Source: an uncultured Pseudomonadota bacterium (lineage in GTDB: Bacteria > Myxococcota_A > Polyangia > HGW-17). Taken from it: DNA of 7,291 nt. Location of the stretch: positions 1 to 7,291 of the forward strand of contig CALKWH010000439.1 in NCBI GenBank assembly GCA_938004375.1, in the 5' to 3' direction. The notes under the pieces are model-generated. The model searched no databases and was not told where the DNA came from. It saw nothing but the letters and a program-made list of their open reading frames with translations. Made by a program: the position numbers and the translations under genes. Within the stretch, counting starts at the first letter, position 1, and every line of letters begins with the position of its first letter. Positions 1-6,360 of the stretch are shown piece after piece.

Positions 1-12
1 AAGAATTCTGCG

Positions 13-48
13 CATCATGGGGGATCGCGGTTGCGGACGCAGATGATG
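13..48. repeat. Short inverted repeat CATCAT / ATGATG
   Basis: CATCAT at 13-18 is the reverse complement of ATGATG at 43-48, separated by 24 bases. It lies beyond the 3' side of the structured RNA and could be part of the other end of an IS200/IS605-like element, whose ends form imperfect hairpins, or a chance palindrome. On the minus strand it contains an ATGATG at 18-13 that could start a gene running off the left edge, but there is no clear ribosome binding site and only six codons are visible, so no gene is called. Nothing else is supported in 1-69. Confidence 0.2.
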
Positions 49-69
49 TAGCAAGAAACCCCGGGCGGG

Positions 70-250
70 TCAAAGGGCACGGACCGGGGCGGGGGAGGGG
101 CCCGTCCATTCGTACATGAGGGAGACTTTCCTCTTCACCAGGCACGCGACAGTCCCTTCGGGACGGTCGCAGCCTTCGCTGGTCTGTACGCCTGCGTGGC
201 AGGCGAGTTCGTGCGCCCGCCACGCGGGCGACATTTGAATCTTATTAGTT
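70..250 (-). ncRNA. Structured RNA, probably HEARO / omega-RNA-like
   Basis: Read on the minus strand, this begins immediately after the phoU stop with ACTAATAAGATTCAAATG, an unpaired AT-rich leader, and continues into a series of perfect GC-rich hairpins. Hairpin 1 pairs 214-220 with 224-230 (7 bp, 3-nt loop). Hairpin 2 pairs 189-194 with 200-205 (6 bp, 5-nt loop). Hairpin 3 pairs 146-150 with 166-170 and 152-156 with 160-164 around one A/G mismatch, with a TTC/GAA loop, and can extend through 140-143 with 172-175. A further stem pairs 79-85 with 99-105. Linkers include CACGAACTC, CAGACCAGCGAAGG and GAGGAAAGTC. The leader, the GAACTC element and the hairpin order resemble, from memory, HEARO RNAs, now known as omega-RNAs that guide IscB/IsrB nucleases. 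No terminator T-tract is present. The family name is inferred; the strong folding is seen directly. The ends are approximate. Confidence 0.5.
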
Positions 251-919
251 CTAGGTCCTGCGGGGCAGCGTGGGGTGGCGGACGATCTCGCCCGAGGCCA
301 TGTAGACGACATCCTCTGCGATGTCCGTGGCATGGTCGGCGATGCGCTCGAGGCTGCGGGAGATGCCCAGAACCTGGATCAGGCTCCCGATGCGGTCGGG
401 GTCCGTGCGCATGGCGTCCTGGACCCGACGGTACGTGTCGCGGTTGATCCCGTCCACCTCGTCGTCCATGGCGGGGACCTCGAGGGCGGGCGGAAGGCTC
501 CCAGAGGAGAGTGCGTCCAGGCTTTGACGCAGCATGCTGGCGGTCACCTCGGCCATGCGGGTAAAGTCGAAGGGGAAGGTCTCCAGCGGGTGGTCGGCCA
601 GGAAGGCCGCCCGCTCGGCGATGTTCACCGCCAGGTCGCCGATTCGCTCGAGGTCGTTGTTTATTTTTAGAACGGCCACCAGGAAACGCAGGTCGCCGGC
701 CACCGGCTGGTAGAGGGCGAACAACTTGAGGCATTCCTCCTCCAGGTCGAGCTCGGCCTGGTCGATGGCGGCGTCACCGGAGATGACGGCGTCGGCCAGA
801 TCCCGGCGGTGCTCGCGGCAGGCTGTCAGCGCGTCGAAGAAGGCGGCCTCGACCGATGCTCCGAGCTTGAGGATGTGCTGCTTGATCTTTTCAATCTCTC
901 GGTTGAGTTGACGGTGCAT
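251..919 (-). CDS. phoU: PhoU, phosphate transport/signalling regulator
   Basis: PhoU is a cytoplasmic helical protein that links the Pst transporter to the PhoR/PhoB two-component system and represses Pho signalling when phosphate is plentiful. The 222-residue product is of normal family length and holds the expected two three-helix repeats. The first centres on the acidic segment ELDLEEECLKLFALYQP and NNDLERIGDLAVNIAER (about residues 56-103). The second centres on SRSLERIADHATDIAEDVVY (about 188-206). The paired LERIxD motifs are the metal-cluster-binding signature of the family. The ATG at 919 shares its A with the pstB stop (TGATG), and GGGAGG lies 8 bases upstream, so translation is probably coupled to pstB. 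It ends in TAG at 251-253 and is directly abutted by the structured RNA. It is the last gene of the pst operon. Confidence 0.97.
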   Translation of the reverse strand: MHRQLNREIEKIKQHILKLGASVEAAFFDALTACREHRRDLADAVISGDAAIDQAELDLEEECLKLFALYQPVAGDLRFLVAVLKINNDLERIGDLAVNIAERAAFLADHPLETFPFDFTRMAEVTASMLRQSLDALSSGSLPPALEVPAMDDEVDGINRDTYRRVQDAMRTDPDRIGSLIQVLGISRSLERIADHATDIAEDVVYMASGEIVRHPTLPRRT

Positions 920-1728
920 CAGCCGAACCTCCCGGTGATGTACTCCTCGGTCTTGGGGTGCGAGGGGTTGGTGAACATCTTCGCGGTGGCGCCGAACTCG
1001 ATGATGCGGCCCAGGTGGAAGAAGGCGGTGTTGTCGCTGATGCGGGCCGCCTGCTGCATGTTGTGGGTGACGATGACCACCGTGAGGCGCTCCTTGAGCT
1101 GGAGCACCAGCTCTTCGATGCGGGCGGTGGCCACGGGGTCGATCGCCGAGGTGGGCTCGTCCATGAGCAGCACCTCGGGGGACATCGCCAGGGCGCGGGC
1201 GATGCAAAGGCGCTGCTGCTGGCCGCCCGAGAGCGCGGTGCCGGGCTTGTGCAGGAGATCCTTCACCTCGTCCCACAGGGCGGCCGCGCGCAGGCTCTCC
1301 TCGACCTTCTGTTCGAGCTCCTTGCGCGAGAAGGCGAAGTGCAGGCGCACGCCGTAGGCCACGTTCTCGAAGATGCTCATGGGGAAGGGCGTGGGCTTCT
1401 GGAAGATCATGCCGACGCGCCGGCGCAGGGCGATGACGTCGGTGCCCGGCGCGAGCAGGTCCTGCCCGTCGAGGAGCACGCGGCCGACGGCCCGTTGCCC
1501 GCGGTACTGCTCGAAGATGCGGTTGTACACCCGCAGGTGGGTGCTCTTGCCGCAGCCCGAGGGGCCGATGATGGCGGTGACCTTGCGCGGGGCGATGTCC
1601 AGGTCGTTGGCGAACAGCGCCTGGCTCTGGCCGTACCAGAAATCGAGCTGTTGCGCCGAGATCACGGGGTTCTCGATGACCACGTCGCGGACGGTCTCGA
1701 ACGGGGTTTCCTGGGCTGGGACGTTCAT
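919..1728 (-). CDS. pstB: PstB, phosphate ABC transporter ATPase
   Basis: PstB hydrolyses ATP on the cytoplasmic face of the PstCA permease to drive phosphate import. The 269-residue product has all the nucleotide-binding motifs: Walker [10 protein letters not shown] (55-63), Q-loop Q110 within [18 protein letters not shown], signature LSGGQQQR (166-173), Walker B LLMDEP with D190 and E191, D-loop SAID (194-197) and switch H222 in [13 protein letters not shown]. The [18 protein letters not shown] and [12 protein letters not shown] segments are typical of PstB rather than other ABC ATPases. About 25 N-terminal residues precede the core, a common extension. The ATG overlaps the pstA stop by four bases (ATGA), and AAGGAGAGG stands 8 bases upstream. 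The residue after Walker A is His ([10 protein letters not shown]) instead of the more common hydrophobic residue; I believe this is a recurrent PstB variant, not damage. Confidence 0.98.
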   Translation of the reverse strand: MNVPAQETPFETVRDVVIENPVISAQQLDFWYGQSQALFANDLDIAPRKVTAIIGPSGCGKSTHLRVYNRIFEQYRGQRAVGRVLLDGQDLLAPGTDVIALRRRVGMIFQKPTPFPMSIFENVAYGVRLHFAFSRKELEQKVEESLRAAALWDEVKDLLHKPGTALSGGQQQRLCIARALAMSPEVLLMDEPTSAIDPVATARIEELVLQLKERLTVVIVTHNMQQAARISDNTAFFHLGRIIEFGATAKMFTNPSHPKTEEYITGRFG

Positions 1729-2591
1729 GAGCGGTGCCTCTCCTTGAGGATGAAACGCAAGAGCAGGGTGACGCCCAGCAGGAACGCCATGATGACCAGG
1801 GATGCGCCCCAGGCCACGCGTTGCCAGTTGTCGTACGGGCTCATCGCGTAATTGTAGATGGTTACAGTGAGGTTGGCGGTGGGCTGGCTCAGGTCCTTCG
1901 GGTAGAAGTTGTTGTTCAGCGCCGTGAAGAGCAGCGGGGCGGTCTCGCCGGACACGCGGGACACCGAGAGCAGCACGCCGGTGAGCAGCCCCTTGCGGGC
2001 GGCGCGGAACAGGATGCCGGTGATCACGCGCCAGCGCGGGATCCCCAGGGCCAGCGCGCTCTCGCGCAGGGCGTCGGGAACCAGGAGCAGCATGTCCTCG
2101 GAGGTGCGCGCCACCGTGGGTAGCATGATGATCGCCAGGGCGAAGGCGCCGGCGTTGCCGCTGTAGTGCCGGGGCGCGGCGAGCACGATGATGGTGTAGG
2201 CGAACAGGCCCACCAGGATCGACGGGATGCCCATGAGCAGGTTCACGCAGAAGCGCACCCCGGAGGCGAACGCGCCGTGGCGGCCGAACTCGGCCAGGTA
2301 CACGCCGGTGAGCAGCCCCACCGGCACGCCCATGAGGCAGGCCAGGCCGGTCATCTTCAGGGTGCCGACGAGGGCGTACTTGATGCCGCCGACGCCCTCG
2401 CCGGGGGAGGGGGGCGCGGACGTGAAGAACGACCATGAGAGGACGGTGTGGCCCTTTTGCAGGACCACCCAGAGGATCCAGAACAGGAAGAAGATGCCCA
2501 GGGCGGCCGAGAGGACCGAGAAGGCGCGCACGAAGACGTCCAGGGCCTTGCGGGCGGTGGCGGGGCGGTGGGAGAGTCGCAGCTCGGTCAT
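1725..2591 (-). CDS. pstA: PstA, phosphate ABC transporter permease
   Basis: PstA is the inner-membrane subunit that pairs with PstC to form the phosphate channel. The 288-residue product has a short basic N-terminus and about six hydrophobic segments (roughly 23-45, 72-98, 117-138, 147-162, 200-222 and 262-282). A cytoplasmic EAA loop that contacts PstB runs through about 174-195, with E178 and G183 in [14 protein letters not shown]. The segment [12 protein letters not shown] (121-132) and the [16 protein letters not shown] segment after the EAA loop (209-224) are PstA hallmarks. The ATG at 2591 lies 6 bases after the pstC TAG. Only a weak Shine-Dalgarno (TAGGCG, overlapping that stop) is visible, which suggests coupling to pstC translation. 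The 3' end overlaps pstB by four bases. Confidence 0.97.
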   Translation of the reverse strand: MTELRLSHRPATARKALDVFVRAFSVLSAALGIFFLFWILWVVLQKGHTVLSWSFFTSAPPSPGEGVGGIKYALVGTLKMTGLACLMGVPVGLLTGVYLAEFGRHGAFASGVRFCVNLLMGIPSILVGLFAYTIIVLAAPRHYSGNAGAFALAIIMLPTVARTSEDMLLLVPDALRESALALGIPRWRVITGILFRAARKGLLTGVLLSVSRVSGETAPLLFTALNNNFYPKDLSQPTANLTVTIYNYAMSPYDNWQRVAWGASLVIMAFLLGVTLLLRFILKERHRS

Positions 2592-2597
2592 GGTCGC

Positions 2598-3566
2598 CTA
2601 CCGGGCCTGCCGCTTCTGCAGGCTGCGCAGCCACAGGTGCGCCAGGATCTGGATGATCAGGGTGATGACGAACAGAATCAGGCCCAGCTCGATGAGCGCG
2701 GCCTCGAGCAGCGGGCTGTCGGCCTCGTTGAACTCGTTGGCCAGGGTGGACGCGATGGTGTTCCCGGGCGCGAACAGGCTCGTCGAGATGCGGTGGCTGT
2801 TGCCGATGACGAAGGTCACCGCCATGGTCTCGCCGATGGCGCGCCCCAGGCCGAGGAAGGTCGCGCCGATGAGGCCGCGCAGGCCGTAGGGGATGGCGAT
2901 CTTCCGCGTCACCTCCCAGGAGGTGGAGCCCATGCCCGCCGCGCTCTCCAGGAGCACCGGCGGGGTCATGGAGAACACGTCGCGCATCACCGCGGTGAGG
3001 AAGGGCAGGATCATGAGCGCCAGGATGATGCCGGCGGTGAGCATGCCCACCCCCAGGGGGGCGCCGTCGAACAGTGGTCCCGGGAGCTTTGCCAGCATCG
3101 GCTGCACGGTCTTCTGCATGTACGGGGCGAACACGAACAGGCCCCACATGCCGTATATGATGCTGGGGATGGCCGCCAGCAGCTCCACGCAGGTGCCCAC
3201 GATCCTCGCCAACCAGGGTGGGGCGTAGCTGGTCAGGAACAGCGCGATGGCCACGCTGATCGGCAGCGCCAGGATCAGCGCGATGGCGGTGGACACGAGG
3301 GTGCCGTAGATCGACGAGGCGGCGCCGTACTGACTCTTGACGGGGTTCCACTGGGAGGAGGTGACGAACCCGAGCCCGAACCTGGTGATCGACGGCCAGG
3401 CATTCTCGACCAGGTTCCACAGGATGGCCCCCACCAGCAGCAGGGTGGAGACGGCGCACAGGAGGGTGAGAAGGCGGAAGGCCCGGTCCGCGCTGCGGTG
3501 AAAGGCGCTGGTCTTGCGGAAGGAGGTCTGGGCCTTCCACAGGTTGGCGAGTCTCCGAAGCGTCAT
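2598..3566 (-). CDS. pstC: PstC, phosphate ABC transporter permease
   Basis: PstC is the second inner-membrane permease of the PstSCAB importer. The 322-residue product has a basic cytoplasmic N-terminus, then about six membrane spans, the first at roughly 31-54. The periplasmic stretch [20 protein letters not shown] (70-89) resembles the WxP...FG...I.GT motif of PstC, as do [19 protein letters not shown] (131-149) and [19 protein letters not shown] (238-256). The EAA loop contacting PstB is at about 204-227 (E207, G213). The ATG at 3566 follows the pstS TGA by 22 bases and has GGGAGG with a 6-base spacer. The gene is intact and of normal length. It must work with PstA, since neither permease forms the channel alone. 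Confidence 0.97.
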   Translation of the reverse strand: MTLRRLANLWKAQTSFRKTSAFHRSADRAFRLLTLLCAVSTLLLVGAILWNLVENAWPSITRFGLGFVTSSQWNPVKSQYGAASSIYGTLVSTAIALILALPISVAIALFLTSYAPPWLARIVGTCVELLAAIPSIIYGMWGLFVFAPYMQKTVQPMLAKLPGPLFDGAPLGVGMLTAGIILALMILPFLTAVMRDVFSMTPPVLLESAAGMGSTSWEVTRKIAIPYGLRGLIGATFLGLGRAIGETMAVTFVIGNSHRISTSLFAPGNTIASTLANEFNEADSPLLEAALIELGLILFVITLIIQILAHLWLRSLQKRQAR

Positions 3567-3588
3567 CTGGGCCTCCCTGGGGTATCGG

Positions 3589-4734
3589 TCATTTCCACAC
3601 GATGGGCTTGCCGTCCGCGGTGATCTCGGAGGCCCAGCGCTTGGCGACGAGCTCGATCACGTTCTCGGGCATGGGCACGTAGTGCAGCTCCTTGGCCAGG
3701 GCGGCGCCGGAGCGGTAACACCAGTCGAAGAACCGGAAGATGGCGCGGGTCTTGGCCGCGTCGGCCTGGGCGCGGTGGATCAGGATGAACGTCGCGCCGG
3801 CGATGGGCCAGGTCTCTGCGCCCGGCTGGTCGTTGAGCACCATGAAGAAGCCGGGGGCCTTTTCCCAGTCGGCGTGCTTGGCCGCGGCCATGAAGCTCTC
3901 GATGGCCGGCTTCACGAACTGGCCGTCCTGGTTCTTCAACTGCACCGCGGGCAGCCGGTTCTGCAGGGCGTAGGCGAACTCGACGTAGCCGATCGCGCCG
4001 GCGGTCTGCTTCACGTAGGCGGCCACGCCGGGGTTCCCCTTGCCGCCCATGCCCACGGGCCACTGCACGGACTTGCCGGCCCCGACCTTGTCCTTCCAGG
4101 CCGGGCACACACGGGACAGGTAGTCGGTGAAGATCCAGGTCGTGCCCGAGCCGTCGGAGCGGTAGACCACGGCGATGTCCTTCGCGGGCAGCGTCAGCCC
4201 TTCGTTGAGCTTCTTGATCTCCTCGTGGTCCCATTTCTTGATGTCCCCGAGGTAGATGCCGCACAGGACGGCCGGGGAGAGCTTCAGGGCGCCGTCGGCG
4301 AGGCCCTCGACGTTGATCACGGGGACCACGCCGCCGATGGCCATCGGGAACTGGAACAGCCCCTCCTTCTCGAGGTCCTCGGGCTTCATGGGCTCGTCCG
4401 AGGCGCCGAAGTCCACGGTCTTCTTCTTGATCTGGGCGACCCCGCCGCCGGAGCCGATGGCCTGGTAGTTGAGCTTCAGGCCGTTCTCCTTGCCGTAGGC
4501 GTCGGCCCATTTGGAATAGAGCGGGAACGGGAAGGTGGCGCCGGCGCCGGTGAGAAGGGCCGCGACCTTGAGCTCGGCCGGGGCCTCGGGGGTGCCGGGC
4601 TGGCCGGGGGCGGCGGGCTTGTCGGCGGCGGGCTTGTCCTCGGATTTCTTGCCACCGCACGCGATGACCACCCAGAACGGGACGGTGATGAGGATGGACA
4701 GGATCAGGAAAAAGTACGGGTTCTTACTTTGCAT
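3589..4734 (-). CDS. pstS: PstS, phosphate-binding lipoprotein
   Basis: PstS binds phosphate in the periplasm and delivers it to PstCA. I start it at the ATG at 4734 (381 aa) because GGAGG sits 8 bases upstream; the in-frame ATG at 4749 overlaps that ribosome site and would put five residues ahead of the signal peptide. Residues 1-25 form a lipoprotein signal with lipobox VIAC and lipidated Cys26. A Lys/Pro/Ala-rich linker follows (about 29-55) before the binding fold. All phosphate ligands known from E. coli PstS can be matched: T67 and F68 in GAGATFPFP, S95 in GSGGG, D113 in GASDEP, and R192, S196, G197 and T198 in YRSDGSGTT. It therefore looks functional and membrane-anchored, unlike the soluble E. 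coli protein. Its start overlaps the small upstream ORF by 11 bases. Confidence 0.96.
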   Translation of the reverse strand: MQSKNPYFFLILSILITVPFWVVIACGGKKSEDKPAADKPAAPGQPGTPEAPAELKVAALLTGAGATFPFPLYSKWADAYGKENGLKLNYQAIGSGGGVAQIKKKTVDFGASDEPMKPEDLEKEGLFQFPMAIGGVVPVINVEGLADGALKLSPAVLCGIYLGDIKKWDHEEIKKLNEGLTLPAKDIAVVYRSDGSGTTWIFTDYLSRVCPAWKDKVGAGKSVQWPVGMGGKGNPGVAAYVKQTAGAIGYVEFAYALQNRLPAVQLKNQDGQFVKPAIESFMAAAKHADWEKAPGFFMVLNDQPGAETWPIAGATFILIHRAQADAAKTRAIFRFFDWCYRSGAALAKELHYVPMPENVIELVAKRWASEITADGKPIVWK

Positions 4735-4852
4735 CGGATTTTCCTCCATGGTGCGCGGCCGCCTCGCGGCGCTGGCAGGACACGACCATCCAGGTCGGGA
4801 TCATCAGGGCGAGGGTGATTGCCAGGAACCAGAATTTGGGGTGTTTGAACAT
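4724..4852 (-). CDS. Small lipoprotein-like protein upstream of pstS
   Basis: This 42-codon ORF has not been matched to any family. It starts at the ATG at 4852, with AGAGG 9 bases upstream, and ends with TAA at 4724-4726, overlapping the pstS start by 11 bases. Its final codons contain the pstS ribosome site, so pstS translation may be coupled to it. The product reads as a lipoprotein signal (MFKHPKFWFL, then a hydrophobic core) with lipobox VVSC and Cys26, leaving a 17-residue tail rich in basic residues and Ala/His. The signal parallels that of PstS in length and layout: both have Cys at 26, Pro19, Trp21, Val23 and Phe9-Leu10, giving 7 of 26 identities without gaps. It could be a genuine lipopeptide, a relic of a duplicated pstS start, or a leader peptide. 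Confidence 0.6.
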   Translation of the reverse strand: MFKHPKFWFLAITLALMIPTWMVVSCQRREAAAHHGGKSDAK

Positions 4853-4883
4853 GAGTCCCACCTCTCGAAGGGGGATGTAGACC

Positions 4884-4916
4884 GCCCGTGTTAGGCGAGT
4901 GTGAGCGTGGTGTCAG
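4884..4916 (-). promoter_or_regulatory. Candidate internal Pho box (three 11-bp repeats)
   Basis: On the minus strand three consecutive 11-mers, CTGACACCACG, CTCACACTCGC and CTAACACGGGC, share the heptamer CTNACAC in exact 11-bp register. PhoB-family regulators bind direct repeats of 7 bp plus a 4-bp spacer (E. coli CTGTCAT-type), so this fits a Pho box. The first repeat overlaps the porin stop codon and the array ends 31 bases before the small ORF ATG. A weak -10-like TACATC (4879-4874) begins 8 bases after the last heptamer. It would give a second phosphate-responsive promoter for the small ORF and pstSCAB-phoU. CTCACAC also occurs in the array upstream of the porin. The leader would be very short. 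Confidence 0.5.
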
Positions 4917-6142
4917 AACTTCACGCTGAGGTCCAACTGGACGCGCAGGTAGTCGGTCTCGTCGGCGTCGTCGAGGACGGCCTGCTGGGCGACCAGGGCC
5001 AGGAGCATGTGGTCAGAGAGGGCGTACTCGGCACCAAGGAAGTGGCCGGCGCCGCCGGTGCCGCCGCCGAGGAAGTCCGAGTCCGAGAAGGTCCCGAACA
5101 CGGCGTCGCGCTCGAGCTTGCGGTAATTGTAGAACACGCGCCAGCCGCGGGCCTTTTTGGCCTCGCCCAAGGAGAAGCCGGCCAGGAACGCGGTCTTCTC
5201 CTCGTCGGCGGCCAGGTTCATCGCGAAGTTGCCGAACACGGCGAAGGGCAGGCCGGCGACCTTGCCGTCCAGCTGCAGGCCGGCGTCGACCACGTTGAAG
5301 TCGTTGGCCAGCAGGTTCGCGGCGTCCAGGGTGTTGCCGAAGGCGTCGTCGTCGTAGACGGGGGCCATGCCGTTGATCTTGGTGTAGTTGAAGAGGGCGC
5401 CCGCCACGGTGAGCTTCATCTCGCCGAACTTGAACGAGGCGCCGGCCTGGCCGGCGAGGAGGTGGGCGTCGTCCTCCTCGCCCTTGCGGTCGGCGATCCA
5501 GAGGGCGGCGCCGGTGGCGAAGAGCTTCATGGACGAGAGCTCGTGGGAGATGCCCAGGGCGAGACCCTCGGGGGTCAGGTCCGAGTCCCAGACCAGCTGG
5601 GAGTCGCCGGGGCGGAAGAACGGGTTCTTGAGCTTGCCGCCCGAGAGGGAGAGCGGCTTCAGGGGTTTGTACTGGAAGTAGGCCAGATCGATGGTCATCG
5701 GCTTCTTGGTGAAGGCCGGGGCGAGCGTCTGGTTGGTGGACACCGGATCCCCGGCGCCCGAGGCGAGCTGGAAGCCGAACTCCAGCTGGTCGTTGAGCTC
5801 GGCGAAGGCGCCGAAGCGGATGCGGATGCGGTGGCGATGGTTGGCGTCGTCCTCGCCCTGGTCGATGGTCTCGTGGCGGTAGCGGACGTCGCCCTTGAAC
5901 TTCAGGGGTAGGTCCTTCTTGCCCTTCTTTTCATCTTTCTTATCCTCGGGCTTGGGATCGGCTTTGGGCTCCTCGGCTTTGGGCGTCTCGGCCTTGGGCT
6001 CTTCGGCCTTGGGCTCTTCGGCCTTGGGCTCGGTCGCCGCGGGGTCGCCACCGGTCAGCGGGGCGCCCGGGTCCTGGGCCACGGCCGGGGCCGCGAGGGT
6101 GAACAGCAGGGTCATCAGCACGAGCGGGAACAGCGTCTTCAT
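4913..6142 (-). CDS. Outer-membrane porin, first gene of the pst operon
   Basis: The 409-residue product is probably an outer-membrane beta-barrel channel admitting phosphate. A signal peptide (1-22) ends at AVA|Q. Next comes a periplasmic Lys/Glu/Pro/Ala linker with five PKAEE-type repeats (39-63), then KKDEKKGKK. From about 79 the sequence is amphipathic strands rich in Gly and aromatics, starting LKFKGDVRYRHETID and ending in Phe (SVKF), the usual Bam recognition residue. The segments NRHR-like NHRHRIRIRFG, DPVSTNQTL and WDSDLTPEGLAL are those I associate with the 'putative porin' family (Pfam Porin_5). AAGGAGA precedes the ATG at 6142. Position at the head of pstSCAB-phoU behind a Pho-box-like array implies a role like OprP/PhoE, but it is not their sequence family and phosphate selectivity is not shown by the sequence. 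Confidence 0.88.
   Translation of the reverse strand: MKTLFPLVLMTLLFTLAAPAVAQDPGAPLTGGDPAATEPKAEEPKAEEPKAETPKAEEPKADPKPEDKKDEKKGKKDLPLKFKGDVRYRHETIDQGEDDANHRHRIRIRFGAFAELNDQLEFGFQLASGAGDPVSTNQTLAPAFTKKPMTIDLAYFQYKPLKPLSLSGGKLKNPFFRPGDSQLVWDSDLTPEGLALGISHELSSMKLFATGAALWIADRKGEEDDAHLLAGQAGASFKFGEMKLTVAGALFNYTKINGMAPVYDDDAFGNTLDAANLLANDFNVVDAGLQLDGKVAGLPFAVFGNFAMNLAADEEKTAFLAGFSLGEAKKARGWRVFYNYRKLERDAVFGTFSDSDFLGGGTGGAGHFLGAEYALSDHMLLALVAQQAVLDDADETDYLRVQLDLSVKF
5954..6028 (-). repeat. 15-bp tandem repeat encoding PKAEE linker
   Basis: Five tandem copies of a 15-bp unit encode PKAEE, PKAEE, PKAET, PKAEE and PKADP near the N-terminus of the mature porin. The unit length keeps the frame whatever the copy number, so linker length could vary between strains. 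Such charged Pro/Ala/Lys/Glu segments are typically extended periplasmic spacers; a role in contacting peptidoglycan is only a guess. Confidence 0.85.
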
Positions 6143-6253
6143 GAAATCTCCTTCGGTTCGAGGCCGGACCGACCTGGTGGGCCGGGGAAGGGGAGCCCTC
6201 CCGGGGCTGCGCGTCGGGTCCGGTGTTCCGCGCCGCCGGAGGCAACATCGCCG

Positions 6254-6297
6254 GGGAACGTGAAGAAGGTTTGAGGGGCGTGTGAGATTTTCGTGAA
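6254..6297 (-). promoter_or_regulatory. Candidate Pho box (four 11-bp repeats) of the porin-pst operon
   Basis: On the minus strand four consecutive 11-mers, TTCACGAAAAT, CTCACACGCCC, CTCAAACCTTC and TTCACGTTCCC, repeat a YTCAM core at exactly 11-bp spacing (cores begin at 6297, 6286, 6275 and 6264). This matches the architecture of PhoB sites: tandem 11-bp direct repeats, two per dimer, replacing the -35. A weak -10-like GATGTT (6249-6244) begins 8 bases after the last heptamer, the same offset as in the second array at 4884-4916. The ATG of the porin is 111 bases beyond the array. Read as the main phosphate-starvation promoter of the operon. The regulator identity is inferred. Confidence 0.6.
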
Positions 6298-6324
6298 TCG
6301 GGGAGAAACGAGTATCCCCTCAGA

Positions 6325-6352
6325 TCGATTTCGATTTCGATTTCGATTTCGA
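6325..6352. repeat. Hexanucleotide microsatellite (TCGATT)n
   Basis: The plus strand reads TCGATT about 4.7 times without interruption, TCGA recurring at 6325, 6331, 6337, 6343 and 6349. It lies about 27 bases upstream of the Pho-box-like array and is AT-richer than its surroundings. No open gene plausibly uses it. Simple repeats of this kind change length by slippage, which would shift anything bound upstream by about half a helical turn per copy; any regulatory effect is speculative. Confidence 0.85.
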
Positions 6353-6360
6353 CTTGGAGA

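Noticed and set aside
146..170. Intrinsic terminator of the pst operon
   Set aside because: The stem is strong but no T-tract follows on either strand, and it is one of several linked stems, fitting a folded RNA better than a terminator.
70..250. RNase P RNA, suggested by GAGGAAAGTC on the minus strand
   Set aside because: RNase P continues with a CGGGCTCC-type sequence after this motif; here it reads TCCCTCATG, and the remaining RNase P core elements are absent from the space available.
70..333. An 87-codon minus-strand reading frame over the phoU end and the downstream region
   Set aside because: It overlaps phoU out of frame and then runs straight through the stacked hairpins, has no ribosome site or domain, and is better explained as chance openness over a structured RNA.
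1536..1545. His directly after Walker A in PstB as a possible defect
   Set aside because: All catalytic motifs are intact, and the [12 protein letters not shown] form seems to be a recurring PstB variant.
919..3540. Very long minus-strand frame (873 codons) in the pstA/pstC region
   Set aside because: Only its 3' third is real (pstB from 1728). The rest is an Arg/Pro/His-rich shadow of pstA and pstC, caused by high GC.
4735..4749. Upstream in-frame ATG at 4749 as the pstS start
   Set aside because: It overlaps the GGAGG ribosome site that serves the ATG at 4734 and would place acidic residues ahead of a normal lipoprotein signal.
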